The notes under the pieces are model-generated. The model was given only the letters and a program-made list of their open reading frames with translations, ran no database searches and was not told the origin of the DNA. The position numbers were made by a program, and so were the translations under genes. A stretch of 64,000 nucleotides of DNA. It comes from an uncultured Christensenella sp. Its GTDB lineage: Bacteria; Bacillota; Clostridia; Christensenellales; Pumilibacteraceae. Location: positions 22,283 to 86,282 of the forward strand of contig CAJUBY010000003.1 of NCBI GenBank assembly GCA_910585055.1, in the 5' to 3' direction. Positions 51,129-60,670 of this stretch are shown one piece after another. Numbering within the stretch: the first letter of the stretch is position 1; every line of letters begins with the position of its first letter.

Positions 51129-53300
51129 TTGAAAACCAGCACTAAAGTTTTGATCGCAGTAATAAGCGTTATTCTTATAGGCGTTATCATCGGGGTAGTG
51201 GTGTATGCCGCCACCGGTTTAAAAGACGAAACTTACAGCAAGCTCGAAAACGATATAAATAAAGGTATCGTCTCGGAAATATATCTCGAAAACGACACTG
51301 CGTACGTAAAAACGTACGGCAGCGGCAAATCTTATGCTTATAAAGTATATTCGCGGTACGAACTCGTTATCGAAGTCGTCAACGAATATCACGACGACAC
51401 CGTAAACAATCCGGACGGCAAAAGGATAGTACTGTCGTTCAACGACCGTTATGCAACTTCTATAACCGATTATATAATTCCTGTGCTCGGTCTTATTCTT
51501 TTGGTCGTGCTTATGGTGTTTATGTTTAAAGCCATGAGCAATTCCACGCGCTCGACAATGGATTTCGGAAAGACCAAGGCGAATGCGCAAAACCAACTGA
51601 AAGTGCGGTTCTCCGACGTCGCCGGCGCGGAAGAAGAAAAAGAAGAGCTTAAGGAAATCGTCGAGTTTTTAAAAAATCCCCAAAAGTTTACGGCGGTAGG
51701 CGCGCGTGTGCCGCACGGTGTATTGCTTGTAGGGCCTCCCGGAACAGGTAAGACTCTGTTTGCGAAAGCTGTTGCAGGAGAAGCCAATGTGCCGTTTTTC
51801 AGCAAATCCGGTTCCGATTTCGTAGAGATGTTTGTAGGCGTAGGCGCATCGCGTGTACGCGACTTGTTCGACCAAGCCAAAAAGAATATGCCCTGCATAG
51901 TGTTCATCGACGAGATAGACGCGGTCGGACGTCAGCGCGGCGCAGGCATGGGCGGCGGCAACGACGAGCGTGAACAGACGCTCAATCAGCTGCTTGTGGC
52001 TATGGACGGATTCGAATCCGACGAGCACATAATAGTTATGGCTGCCACAAACCGTTCGGACGTACTCGATCCGGCGCTCATGCGTCCCGGTCGGTTCGAC
52101 AGACAGATATATGTAAATCTTCCCGACGTTCGCGGCAGAGAAGCTATATTCAAAGTTCACGCGCGCAATAAGCCGCTCGCGTCGGACGTGGATTTCCAAA
52201 AGCTTGCGCGTATTACGGGCGGTTTTTCGGGCGCGGATATAGAAAATCTGCTGAACGAAGCGGCGATACTCGCAGCACGCGACAACCGTACGCGCATAAC
52301 CATGGAAGATATGTTCGAGGGCATAGATAAAGTGGTAATGGGTCCGCAAAAGAAGTCGCGGCTCGTTACGCCCGTCGATCAGCGGATCACAGCTTATCAT
52401 GAAGCGGGGCACGCCATTGTCGCTTGCAAGACGAAAGGTTGCGATCCCGTTCAGGAAGTTTCTATTATACCGCGCGGTCAGGCTGCCGGTTATACAATGT
52501 ACCGTCCCGACAACGATAATAACCATATTTCGCACAGCAAGGTTTTGGGAATGCTTGCTCAGGCTATGGGCGGAAGAGCCGCCGAAGAGCTTGTAATAGA
52601 AGATTACACCGCCGGAGCGGTGGGCGATCTTCAGCAGGCGACCAATGTTGCGCGTAAGATGGTCACGGAATGGGGTATGTCGAATAAGGTCGGACCAGTT
52701 TATTACGGCGGCAGTCAGGAAGTGTTTTTGGGTAGAGATTATCAGACGCAGCACTCTTATTCGGAGACCGTCGCGTCGCAGATAGATGCCGAAGTAAAGC
52801 GTCTTTTGGACGAAGCGCACGATAAAGCGGTAAAGATACTTTCCGAAAACCGTAAGATCATGGAAAACATGGCTCGCGTGCTTTTGGAATGCGAAACGAT
52901 CTATACCGAGGAAGTGGAAATGCTTTTGGACGGCGCATCGCCCGACGAAGTAAAAAAAGCGCTTTCGGAACGTTTGAGTTATAAGGCGGCGCACCGCGAG
53001 GCAATGGAAAAAGCGCCGATCAAAAAGCTTTCGGATTTTAAACCGCTCACGGAAAGCAAAGCCGGCGTGAGCACCGAAAAACCGTTCGATGCGGAAGCGG
53101 ACGGCGGTATACACGAAAGTGTGTCGGAAGTCGCTCCAGACGCAGCGGAGTCCGATACGGATAACTCGCACGACGGCGGTTTTGCCGAGGACAGCGGAAA
53201 GGACGAAGCGCAAGAGGATAAAACAGTCAAAAAGCCTGCGGCTAAAAGAACCCGTGCGGCAAAAACAAAGCCGGAAGACGAAAACGGCGGTAACGAATAA
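51129..53300 (+). CDS. ftsH: ATP-dependent zinc metalloprotease FtsH
   Basis: FtsH is a membrane-bound AAA+ protease that degrades misfolded membrane proteins and regulators. The 723-residue product has one helix near 7-27, an extracytoplasmic domain, a second helix near 116-135, Walker A GPPGTGKT (about 202-209), Walker [10 protein letters not shown], the second region of homology with [10 protein letters not shown], and the zinc site HEAGH (424-428). It uses a TTG start; GCGGAGGAG lies 5-6 nt upstream. The C-terminal 100 residues are an unusual acidic stretch ending in a basic [14 protein letters not shown] tail; the family normally ends about 80 residues earlier. Confidence 0.97.
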   Translation: MKTSTKVLIAVISVILIGVIIGVVVYAATGLKDETYSKLENDINKGIVSEIYLENDTAYVKTYGSGKSYAYKVYSRYELVIEVVNEYHDDTVNNPDGKRIVLSFNDRYATSITDYIIPVLGLILLVVLMVFMFKAMSNSTRSTMDFGKTKANAQNQLKVRFSDVAGAEEEKEELKEIVEFLKNPQKFTAVGARVPHGVLLVGPPGTGKTLFAKAVAGEANVPFFSKSGSDFVEMFVGVGASRVRDLFDQAKKNMPCIVFIDEIDAVGRQRGAGMGGGNDEREQTLNQLLVAMDGFESDEHIIVMAATNRSDVLDPALMRPGRFDRQIYVNLPDVRGREAIFKVHARNKPLASDVDFQKLARITGGFSGADIENLLNEAAILAARDNRTRITMEDMFEGIDKVVMGPQKKSRLVTPVDQRITAYHEAGHAIVACKTKGCDPVQEVSIIPRGQAAGYTMYRPDNDNNHISHSKVLGMLAQAMGGRAAEELVIEDYTAGAVGDLQQATNVARKMVTEWGMSNKVGPVYYGGSQEVFLGRDYQTQHSYSETVASQIDAEVKRLLDEAHDKAVKILSENRKIMENMARVLLECETIYTEEVEMLLDGASPDEVKKALSERLSYKAAHREAMEKAPIKKLSDFKPLTESKAGVSTEKPFDAEADGGIHESVSEVAPDAAESDTDNSHDGGFAEDSGKDEAQEDKTVKKPAAKRTRAAKTKPEDENGGNE

Positions 53301-53348
53301 TTGCGGGACACGACCCGTTAACTAATATTTTTTCGGACGGAAAACAAA

Positions 53349-54068
53349 ATGGCGAAAAACAACAATAACAAAAGATCTGTCGACGAAGCCGTAAGGGCGT
53401 CGCACAAAAAAGCAAACATCGTTGTCGGGATAGTCGTAGGCGTAACGGTACTCATCCTTATAGCGATAGCGGTGCTGTGTTTGGTGCGTGTCGACCCGAT
53501 GGACGGCATCGCCGCTCCGGACGCAGGTAAGGGCGAGTATTACGATCTTTACGATTTGGACAGCGAGGACCGTATGCACACCGACGCAAAGACTCAAAGC
53601 AAGATCCGCACGGCGCTCGGCAATATGCAGTTCAGCGTTATGAATGCCATACTGCAGTGGAATTGGGATTATTCGTATAATTTCGTTCGTAACGGCAGCG
53701 GCGGTAAGATCAAGATGTCTGCGGACGAGGTGACGGAGCTTCACGCGTCTTCCAATGCGTACATGGTGGAATACGTTTATGCCGACGCAACGGAAAACGG
53801 GGAGCTGGTAAAGTCGAAAGCGCGTTCGCTCGAAGTGGACGGAGAAACGGTTTATTTCGACAGGCTTAAAGTGCTTATCGGAAACACCGACGACAGTGTC
53901 GGAGAAATATATATGTATCCGTATGTTTACGAGCTGGCGACCAATAAAGCGGCGGACGGCGGAATAACGCAGAAAAAATATAACATAACGCCGATAAAGG
54001 TTCGTGCCAACACCACGGAAACTTATAAGGCGCTGGAGAACATAATAGCGGAACTTAACCGCGGCTGA
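53349..54068 (+). CDS. Hypothetical single-pass membrane protein downstream of ftsH
   Basis: The 239-residue product has a basic N-terminal stretch, one membrane helix (about 23-46, NIVVGIVVGVTVLILIAIAV) and an extracytoplasmic domain of about 190 residues with short strands (ILQWNWDYSYNFV, SSNAYMVEYVYAD). It is not recognised. It lies 48 nt after ftsH without a terminator between, so it is probably co-transcribed. It could be an FtsH substrate or modulator; that is only inference. Confidence 0.65.
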   Translation: MAKNNNNKRSVDEAVRASHKKANIVVGIVVGVTVLILIAIAVLCLVRVDPMDGIAAPDAGKGEYYDLYDLDSEDRMHTDAKTQSKIRTALGNMQFSVMNAILQWNWDYSYNFVRNGSGGKIKMSADEVTELHASSNAYMVEYVYADATENGELVKSKARSLEVDGETVYFDRLKVLIGNTDDSVGEIYMYPYVYELATNKAADGGITQKKYNITPIKVRANTTETYKALENIIAELNRG

Positions 54069-54075
54069 CAGCTAG

Positions 54076-54102
54076 AACCCGACGAAATACGTCGGGTTTT
54101 TT
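54076..54102 (+). terminator. Terminator of the ftsH unit
   Basis: AACCCGACG-aaata-CGTCGGGTT followed by TTTTT. Confidence 0.92.
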
Positions 54103-54108
54103 GTTGCT

Positions 54109-54137
54109 TTGAATCAAGTTCTGTGATATGATATATA
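54109..54137 (+). promoter_or_regulatory. Promoter of the nucleoside phosphorylase gene
   Basis: TTGAAT at 54109-54114 and TATATA at 54132-54137, spacer 17. Confidence 0.65.
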
Positions 54138-54158
54138 AAAATAAATTCGGAGCTTGCT

Positions 54159-54890
54159 ATGATACGTTTCATCGACGAACCGGGCATGATAACGCCTCCG
54201 GTCGAACCGATAAATGCGGATATCGCCGTAACGGCGTTCAGTACGTTTATATTTGCCGAACTGTTAAAAGGGTCCGGCGCGTCGCCGTGCGGCGTTTTGA
54301 AAGGCAGTGTGGATATTCCGCTTTATACCTGTACGCTGGACGGTAAAACGGCATTGATATATCAAACGCCCGTCGGTGCGCCTGCCGCCGTAGCCGCAAT
54401 GGAAGAGATCGCGGCATGCGGCATAAAAAAGTTCGTTGCGTTTGGGATCTGCGGCGCGCTCGTAGATGTGCCCGTACATACTTTTATCGTTCCGGACAGA
54501 GCGTTCCGCGACGAAGGCACCAGCTATCATTATTTGCCTGCTTCGGAGCATATCGACTTGCCGAACAGCGGAACAGTCGAAAGCTCGCTTAAGCGCGGCG
54601 GTATCGATGTGATGAAAGGCGGTGTATGGACCACCGACGGCTTTTACCGCGAAACGCCTACGCGTACGCAGGAAATGCGTGATAACGGCTGCATTGCGGT
54701 GGATATGGAATGTTCTGCGTTGCAGGCGGCGGCGGATTTCCGCGGCAACGAGTTTTATACGTTTTTCATAACTGCGGACAGTCTTGCCGAGGAAGAATGG
54801 GAACCAAACGACATACTCGAGCAAAAGGCGTCCGATTCGACTTTGGTTGCGGTCGCTGCGGCGCTCGAGCTTGCGCGGACGTTGGCATAA
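54159..54890 (+). CDS. Nucleoside phosphorylase (PNP/UDP family 1)
   Basis: This cytosolic enzyme of nucleoside salvage splits a nucleoside with phosphate. The 243-residue product shows the family pattern: TALIYQTPVGAPAAVAAMEE, IKKFVAFGICGALVD (phosphate loop region), the VVWTTDGFYRE-like GGVWTTDGFYRETP and the ribose-binding CIAVDMECSALQAAADF. The last is the M-E motif. Whether it prefers uridine, purine nucleosides or another substrate is not clear. CGGAG precedes the start. Confidence 0.88.
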   Translation: MIRFIDEPGMITPPVEPINADIAVTAFSTFIFAELLKGSGASPCGVLKGSVDIPLYTCTLDGKTALIYQTPVGAPAAVAAMEEIAACGIKKFVAFGICGALVDVPVHTFIVPDRAFRDEGTSYHYLPASEHIDLPNSGTVESSLKRGGIDVMKGGVWTTDGFYRETPTRTQEMRDNGCIAVDMECSALQAAADFRGNEFYTFFITADSLAEEEWEPNDILEQKASDSTLVAVAAALELARTLA

Positions 54891-54950
54891 TACGATAGCG
54901 CCGTTTTATCGTAAATCGGTGATTCGCGTTTACGGTCATTAAGGGTACGG

Positions 54951-54983
54951 AAATCGACGTTGATTTTAGACGTCGGTTTTTTG
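54951..54983 (+). terminator. Terminator after the nucleoside phosphorylase gene
   Basis: AAATCGACGT pairs with ACGTCGGTTT (one G-T pair) with an eight-base loop and a TTTTTT end. Confidence 0.8.
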
Positions 54984-55163
54984 TGTGTTTTTATTTTTTG
55001 TAACGCATAATGCAAAGGCTGTAAAGTTTATCGTAAACGTTTTTGCATTTTTTAAGTTTTATAAATACATGACGATTATATATTTTAACTCATTATGCGA
55101 CAGCAAAAGCGCAAAATCACATGTTCGCCGTGCGGTTGGGACAAATCGGAAAACTTAAAATAC

Positions 55164-55192
55164 TTGACAATGTCAAAGGCGTTTGATAAAAT
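55164..55192 (+). promoter_or_regulatory. Sigma-A promoter of rplI
   Basis: TTGACA at 55164-55169 and TAAAAT at 55187-55192, spacer 17. AAAGGAG precedes the start codon. Confidence 0.88.
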
Positions 55193-55219
55193 ATCATAAA
55201 GGAGACTGTACATACCGTT

Positions 55220-55663
55220 ATGAAAGTGATTTTGACCAAAGACGTAAAAGCACAGGGAAAACAGGGGGATATAGTGGAGGTTTCGGACGGTTATGCAAGG
55301 AACTATCTTTTCCCCAATAATCTTGCCAAACCGGCTACGGCATCGGCGCTCAACAGTATAAAAATAGCCAAGGAAGCGGAGATTCGCCGCAAAAAGATAG
55401 AACATGACGAAGCGGTAGAGCTTTGCAAAAAGCTTGCAGGGCTAACGGTGACGGTAAAAATAAAGACCGGAGCCAACGGCAAACTGTTCGGCGCACTAAA
55501 TACAGCCTCTGTCTCGGAAGCTTTGAAGGAACACGGGATCGAACTCGACAAAAAAAAGATAGTTATAGCCGAACCCATCAAATCGCTTGGTCGTTACACG
55601 GTAACGGTAAAACCGTTTGCCGAAGTATCGGGAAAGCTCAACGTAAACGTTGTGTCCGAATAA
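55220..55663 (+). CDS. rplI: 50S ribosomal protein L9
   Basis: L9 (147 residues) is the elongated two-domain protein near the L1 stalk. It opens with MKVILTKDVKAQGKQGDIVE and VSDGYARNYLFPNNLA, has the long connecting helix (EAEIRRKKIEHDEAVELC) and the C-terminal domain KLFGALNTASVSEAL. It is encoded alone here, not with rpsF-ssb-rpsR or dnaB. Confidence 0.97.
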   Translation: MKVILTKDVKAQGKQGDIVEVSDGYARNYLFPNNLAKPATASALNSIKIAKEAEIRRKKIEHDEAVELCKKLAGLTVTVKIKTGANGKLFGALNTASVSEALKEHGIELDKKKIVIAEPIKSLGRYTVTVKPFAEVSGKLNVNVVSE

Positions 55664-55744
55664 CGGTTTGAACAACACATTTTATACGGTGTACTACGCC
55701 GTACCCACGGAATTTTTCGGCGTTGCCGATAACAGGAGTATAAT

Positions 55745-56647
55745 ATGGCAGTCAAAGACGAAAGCAAAGCGGCTAACAGAAAGCTTTTAAACCGCAATCT
55801 GGCGCAGATGCTGAAAGGCGGCGTTATAATGGACGTTACCAACGCCGAACAGGCGCAGATAGCCGAACAGGCAGGCGCGGTGGCGGTCATGGCGCTCGAA
55901 CGCGTGCCTGCGGATATACGTAAAGACGGCGGCGTTGCGCGTATGTCCGATCCCAAAATGATCTCGGAGATACAAAAAGCGGTTTCCATACCGGTAATGG
56001 CTAAAGTTCGTATCGGACATTTTGTGGAAGCGCAGATCTTGGAAGCGATCAAGATAGATTATATAGACGAGAGCGAGGTCCTGACGCCTGCCGACGACGC
56101 GTATCATATAGATAAATCCAAATTCGAAACGCCGTTTGTATGCGGCGCGCGCGATCTGGGCGAAGCGCTGCGGCGTATAGCCGAAGGCGCGTCCATGATA
56201 CGTACAAAGGGCGAGGCCGGTACGGGCAACGTAGTGGAAGCGGTCAAGCATATGCGTAAAATGCGGTCGCAGATAGCCGAAGCGGCGTCGCTCCAGAGCG
56301 AGCAACTTGCGGCATATGCCAAAGATATAGGCGCTCCGTTGGAGTTGGTACGGTACATAGCCAAAAACAAATCGTTGCCCGTCGTCAATTTTGCCGCAGG
56401 CGGCATTGCTACGCCTGCGGACGCCGCGCTTATGATGCAGCTCGGTGCGGACGGCGTGTTTGTGGGCAGCGGGATTTTCAAGTCGCAGGATCCCAAGCGC
56501 CGTGCGGAGGCTATAGTAAAAGCCGTCGCGTATTACGGCGATCCCGCCATTCTCGCCGGCGTAAGCTACGGTCTCGGCGAAGCGATGCGCGGCGTGGATG
56601 TGGAAGGAATGACCGACGAGCAGAGGATGGCAAGACGCGGCTGGTAA
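55745..56647 (+). CDS. pdxS: Pyridoxal 5'-phosphate synthase subunit PdxS
   Basis: PdxS builds PLP from ribose 5-phosphate, glyceraldehyde 3-phosphate and ammonia supplied by PdxT. The 300-residue product has D30 (VIMDVTN) and K87 in [10 protein letters not shown] (the Schiff-base lysine), the second lysine in [11 protein letters not shown], and the phosphate loop [21 protein letters not shown] precedes the ATG. pdxT follows after 90 nt. The pair makes the cell able to make vitamin B6 de novo by the DXP-independent route. Confidence 0.98.
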   Translation: MAVKDESKAANRKLLNRNLAQMLKGGVIMDVTNAEQAQIAEQAGAVAVMALERVPADIRKDGGVARMSDPKMISEIQKAVSIPVMAKVRIGHFVEAQILEAIKIDYIDESEVLTPADDAYHIDKSKFETPFVCGARDLGEALRRIAEGASMIRTKGEAGTGNVVEAVKHMRKMRSQIAEAASLQSEQLAAYAKDIGAPLELVRYIAKNKSLPVVNFAAGGIATPADAALMMQLGADGVFVGSGIFKSQDPKRRAEAIVKAVAYYGDPAILAGVSYGLGEAMRGVDVEGMTDEQRMARRGW

Positions 56648-56737
56648 TATGATCGCGGTGTCGGATCGCCCGGCTGTTTTACGATATACCGTGATACGGC
56701 AGGAAGTATTCGGCAAAATCTATCTTAGGAGCATAAA

Positions 56738-57307
56738 ATGAATATAGGCGTTTTGGCTTTACAGGGTTCGGTCGCCGAGCACTTGAAAATGATCAAATCG
56801 GTAAACAAAAAGATCAATGCGGTCCCCGTCAAGACGATCGACGAGCTGGCAAGCGTGGACGGGCTTATAATACCGGGCGGCGAGAGCACAACGCTGCGTA
56901 AACTTATGGACGACTTCGATCTGTTTACGCCGGTACGTGAGCGTATCGTAGCCGGGATGCCGGTGTGGGGAACATGCGCGGGGCTTATCCTGCTTGCCAA
57001 CCGAGTCGAAGGAGAACTGCCTTATTTCTCATTGTTGGACGCGGAAGTCAAGCGCAACGCTTACGGCAGACAGATAGACAGTTTTGTCACCGAAGGCGAT
57101 TTCGACGGTATGTATATAAATATGGTATTTATACGCGCACCGCAGATAACACGCGTCGGCGACGGTGTGGAAGTACTTGCGGAATACGACGGCAAACCGG
57201 TCGCGGTACGTCAAGGCAATATATTAGCTACTGCGTTCCATCCTGAAATGACAAAGGATAACAGGGTGCACAAGTACTTTATCGGAATGGCGGACTCCAA
57301 AGAATAG
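56738..57307 (+). CDS. pdxT: Pyridoxal 5'-phosphate synthase glutaminase subunit PdxT
   Basis: PdxT hydrolyses glutamine and channels ammonia to PdxS. The 189-residue class I glutaminase has GGES at about 47-50, the nucleophile C80 in WGTCAGLILL, and H168 and E170 in AFHPEMTKD, so the triad is complete. TTAGGAG precedes the start. Confidence 0.97.
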   Translation: MNIGVLALQGSVAEHLKMIKSVNKKINAVPVKTIDELASVDGLIIPGGESTTLRKLMDDFDLFTPVRERIVAGMPVWGTCAGLILLANRVEGELPYFSLLDAEVKRNAYGRQIDSFVTEGDFDGMYINMVFIRAPQITRVGDGVEVLAEYDGKPVAVRQGNILATAFHPEMTKDNRVHKYFIGMADSKE

Positions 57308-57308
57308 A

Positions 57309-58106
57309 ATGGTTTTCGGACGGAAAAAAACAAATAAAAAAAATACCGTCGGGTTGGTTCTCGGCGGAGGCGGGGCGCGCGGATTTGTTCAGGTCGGTGC
57401 GCTCAAAGCATTTATGGAGAATAATATCGACTTCGATATCTGCGTCGGGACGTCCGTCGGCAGTTTGGTGGGCGCACTGTATTGCGCAGGTGTAACGCCG
57501 GATCGTATAACGGAGATCGCCGAGGGGCTGGATATGACCGATTTTCACGGACGTATACTGTTTAAGCCCGACGATCCGCGAAAGATCGGCAGAGTGCTTG
57601 CGGAAGTGATCGGCGATATCGATATAAGCGATCTCGGCAAGAAGTATGCGGCGGTAGCGACCGATCTTAAAACGGGCAGGCAGGCGGTCATCGCCGAAGG
57701 CTCCGTTTCCGAAGCGGTGTCGGCGTCGTCGGCGTTTCCCATTGTTTATTCCCCGCTTGCCCGAGACGGAATGAATCTATGCGACGGAGGACTTACGAAT
57801 AATATCCCGGCGGACGTTTGCCGTATGCTCGGCGCGGACCGCATAGTTACCGTCGATGCGCACGGGACGCGCGGCCGCGGCACAGACGGTACGGGTTTTT
57901 TCGATACTTTAAAGGCGATGTTTTCCATTATGAGCGCCAATGCGTCCGTAGTGGGTTTGATGCAGTCGGATATAGTTATCGCGCCCGATTCCTCTGCTTT
58001 TAAATCGACGAAAAAATCGGGATACCTCGAAATGATCGATATAGGTTACAGAGCGGCGCTCGAAAAATGCGATGAGATAAAAACATTGTTCGACGCGGAC
58101 GAATAG
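57309..58106 (+). CDS. Patatin-like phospholipase family protein
   Basis: The 265-residue product has the patatin fold: the oxyanion loop GGGGARGF (about 19-26), nucleophile S49 in VGTSVGSLVGALY and D159 in LCDGGLTNNIPAD, so the Ser-Asp dyad is complete. It resembles the short RssA/YchK group. It probably hydrolyses lipid esters; its substrate is unknown. It begins one base after pdxT without its own ribosome binding site, so translation may be coupled. Confidence 0.9.
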   Translation: MVFGRKKTNKKNTVGLVLGGGGARGFVQVGALKAFMENNIDFDICVGTSVGSLVGALYCAGVTPDRITEIAEGLDMTDFHGRILFKPDDPRKIGRVLAEVIGDIDISDLGKKYAAVATDLKTGRQAVIAEGSVSEAVSASSAFPIVYSPLARDGMNLCDGGLTNNIPADVCRMLGADRIVTVDAHGTRGRGTDGTGFFDTLKAMFSIMSANASVVGLMQSDIVIAPDSSAFKSTKKSGYLEMIDIGYRAALEKCDEIKTLFDADE

Positions 58107-58114
58107 GATATGTT

Positions 58115-59536
58115 ATGACGACAGCGAAAAAGAAAATTTTTATTGCGGATATTTTGTTGCTTGTGCTACTTGCGGTAGTGCTGGGCATATCTACGTTGTG
58201 GTCGCGCGAGATCGAGCTTAAGCTGGGATTGCTGTATTACGCCGATAAAGATACCGTCGACGAGAAGGATATAGTACAGCCGCTTAACGGAGGCGTGTTC
58301 GTTTCCGCAGACGGCGAAGCGCCGGACGGCGGTACGACGGATAAGACCGACGGGCTGTACATACATTACGTAGACGTCGAGCAGGGCGATTGCACTGTTA
58401 TCGAGTTCCCCGACGGAAAGACTATGATTATCGATGCCGGCGAAAATAAGTCGGCGACGGAAACGGCAATACAAACGTTTATAGACAAAACGCTGCCGGA
58501 CGGATTCGAATATTTCGACTACGCTATATTGACTCATCCCGATTCCGACCATTGCGGAAGCATGGATTATGTTTTGGAGCGGTACCCGGCAAGGGTTTCG
58601 TACCGTCCCAACGTCGAAGCCGTCGGCACGAGCTCGAACGGCTATACCGATCCCGGTAAAACTTCGGACTCGAAATTGACAGACGACGCCGTTACTAAAA
58701 ATACGGCGGCTTACGCCGCGTGCATAAAAGCCATGTATGCGCCTACGCCCGATTTTACGCCTACGGTGTACGTTACCGATCCTGCCGACGACGTACAGAC
58801 TATCACAGGCGGTACGGAAGACAATACCTATACATTTACATTTTTTTCGCCGCTTTCGCAGAAGTATACCGACTGGAACGACTATTCGCCTATAATGATA
58901 CTCACTTACCGCGGTTATAATTTTGCTCTGTCCGGCGATGCGGAAAAGAAAAACGAAGCCGAGTTCGTCGCTAAGGTACAGGCAGCGAAAACGGACGGAG
59001 TAAACGATAAGTACGATATTTTTACCGACGATTTTACCGTATGTTCCGTCAAATGCGGACATCACGGTTCGCGCACGTCTACATCGCAGGGTTATTTGGA
59101 TGTGATAACAACTCCCGAGGGCGCGCGGTCGGCATACTATATAATTTCCTGCGGAGAGGACAATAAATACGGACATCCGCATTCCGAAACGCTGGAAAGA
59201 TTGAAAAACATGAATGTTCCGGAAGAGAATATACTGCGTACGGATATAGAGGGCGATATAACGCTTTCGGTTCGTCGCGGAGAAACCGTCGGCGACGACG
59301 GCCTGCCGGTTTACGGTTTGTTTCACGGCAGCAAAATGACGAAGATAGCGGAGACAGTACTTGTTTACCGTACGCTAGGCGGAATAAAGCTGAAATGGAC
59401 AGTCGTCGCATGGGCTGTGTATGCCGTTGTTGCGGCGGCGGTCATCGTGCATATGCTGCTTGTCGGTATGGGATTTGTAGGAAGAGGCGATAACGGCAAA
59501 CGCATGAACGACAGAGGCGGCAGGCGCACAAAGTGA
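58115..59536 (+). CDS. Metallo-beta-lactamase-fold protein (ComEC/Rec2 hydrolase type), membrane anchored
   Basis: The 473-residue product has an N-terminal helix (IADILLLVLLAVVLGIS), then an MBL domain (about 85-400) with IHYVDVEQGDCTVIEFPDG and the metal motif THPDSDHCGS (H141, D143, D145, H146). KCGHHGSRTSTS and the PHSETLERL region follow. A C-terminal helix (VVAWAVYAVVAAAVIVHML) is next. Stand-alone relatives of the ComEC nuclease domain have this form. It may act on nucleic acids outside the membrane; this is inference. The stop overlaps the recF GTG start (GTGA). Confidence 0.85.
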   Translation: MTTAKKKIFIADILLLVLLAVVLGISTLWSREIELKLGLLYYADKDTVDEKDIVQPLNGGVFVSADGEAPDGGTTDKTDGLYIHYVDVEQGDCTVIEFPDGKTMIIDAGENKSATETAIQTFIDKTLPDGFEYFDYAILTHPDSDHCGSMDYVLERYPARVSYRPNVEAVGTSSNGYTDPGKTSDSKLTDDAVTKNTAAYAACIKAMYAPTPDFTPTVYVTDPADDVQTITGGTEDNTYTFTFFSPLSQKYTDWNDYSPIMILTYRGYNFALSGDAEKKNEAEFVAKVQAAKTDGVNDKYDIFTDDFTVCSVKCGHHGSRTSTSQGYLDVITTPEGARSAYYIISCGEDNKYGHPHSETLERLKNMNVPEENILRTDIEGDITLSVRRGETVGDDGLPVYGLFHGSKMTKIAETVLVYRTLGGIKLKWTVVAWAVYAVVAAAVIVHMLLVGMGFVGRGDNGKRMNDRGGRRTK

Positions 59537-60591
59537 CGGTCAAGCAGCTGAAAGTAAAGGATTACCGCAATGCCGGCGAGCGTACGATCGTTTTATCGGG
59601 CGGAAGAAACGCCTTTGTCGGGGAGAACGCACGCGGAAAAACAAATCTTCTGGAGGCGGTGTATTTCGCAGGCGTCGGAAGATCTTTCCGTACTCCGCGC
59701 GACCGCGAACTTATTAAAAACGGTGCGGACAGAGCGATCATAGACGTGGATGTCGAAAAGGACGGATACGGAGAATCCGTACGTATCGTTATCGACAGAG
59801 AATGCAACAAGCGCGTCGCCGTCAACGGGTTGCCGATAACCAAAATGAGCGAACTCATGGGCGTGTGTCCCGTGGTGCTGTTTTGTCCGGATGGGCTTAA
59901 GATAGTTAAGGATGCGCCGGCGGACCGCAGAAAATTTATGGATATATCGCTTTGTCAGATTTCCAAAGCGTATTTTTCCGCACTGTCGCAATACGGTAAG
60001 ATTTTGGCAAGCCGTAACAAATTGCTTAAAAGCGGCGGAGCGTCCGATAATACGTTGGCGCCGTGGGACGAGCTGCTCGCCGACGCCGGCGCAAAGATAA
60101 TAAAAAGCAGGCGCGGATTTATAAGAGAACTTACTCCGTTCGCGGCGGAGCGGCACGGATTTTTGTCTGACGGAAAAGAGGCGCTGTCGCTCGATTACGA
60201 GAGCGTTCGCGGCGATAACACGGAAGATATAAAAACGGCGTTATTAAAAAGCTTTGCTGCGGACAGGGATAACGACCGCAGGCTAAAATACACCCATTCC
60301 GGACCGCATAAGGACGATATAAAAATTACCGTAGGCGGAGTGGACGTGCGCGCGTACGGTTCGCAGGGGCAGCAGCGTACGGCGGCTTTGTCCATGAAGC
60401 TTGCGGAAATGCGTCTTTTGACTAAGGTGATGGGCACGAGCCCGGTATTGCTTTTGGACGATGTTTTCGGCGAACTCGATGCCGTAAGGCGAAAAAAATT
60501 GCTTTTGGCGCTGGAGGGGTTTCAGTCCGTAGTCACTACAACGGACAAATCGGATTTCTGCGGATTCGATATCGCCGTAACGGAAATATAG
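59533..60591 (+). CDS. recF: DNA replication and repair protein RecF
   Basis: RecF is an SMC-like ATPase that loads RecA at gaps, with RecO and RecR. The 352-residue product has Walker A GENARGKT (30-37), the Q-loop region, the signature GSQGQQRTAALSMKLAEM (near 275) and Walker B VLLLDDVFGELD (near 305). It uses a GTG start overlapping the MBL gene by four bases. In most Bacillota recF lies between dnaN and gyrB; here it does not. A terminator follows. Confidence 0.96.
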   Translation: MTVKQLKVKDYRNAGERTIVLSGGRNAFVGENARGKTNLLEAVYFAGVGRSFRTPRDRELIKNGADRAIIDVDVEKDGYGESVRIVIDRECNKRVAVNGLPITKMSELMGVCPVVLFCPDGLKIVKDAPADRRKFMDISLCQISKAYFSALSQYGKILASRNKLLKSGGASDNTLAPWDELLADAGAKIIKSRRGFIRELTPFAAERHGFLSDGKEALSLDYESVRGDNTEDIKTALLKSFAADRDNDRRLKYTHSGPHKDDIKITVGGVDVRAYGSQGQQRTAALSMKLAEMRLLTKVMGTSPVLLLDDVFGELDAVRRKKLLLALEGFQSVVTTTDKSDFCGFDIAVTEI

Positions 60592-60602
60592 AATATCATA
60601 TC

Positions 60603-60633
60603 GGTCCCGAAAGTACGGGACCTTTTGTTTTTT
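60603..60633 (+). terminator. Terminator of recF
   Basis: GGTCCCG-aaagta-CGGGACC followed by TTTTGTTTTTT. Confidence 0.92.
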
Positions 60634-60664
60634 GTGTATAAAATACTTACATGCGGCAATAATC
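60634..60664 (+). promoter_or_regulatory. Candidate sigma-F promoter of spoIIR
   Basis: GTGTA at 60634-60638 and GGCAATAATC at 60655-60664, with a 16-nt spacer. The -10 box matches the known sigma-F consensus GGNNANAHTR at nine of ten positions, and the -35 matches GYWTA at four of five. spoIIR is a classical sigma-F target. Confidence 0.65.
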
Positions 60665-60670
60665 GTGTGT

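Larger units (their letters stand above)
54891..55219. other. Gene-free stretch between the phosphorylase and rplI
   Basis: The 329 nt hold the phosphorylase terminator (54951-54983), then AT-rich sequence without a supported gene, then the rplI promoter (55164-55192) and ribosome binding site. Confidence 0.7.

Noticed and set aside
51669..53213. 514-codon minus-strand open frame opposite ftsH
   Set aside because: It is fully antisense to the conserved AAA+ and protease domains and is rich in Arg, His, Tyr and Phe, as expected for antisense translation.
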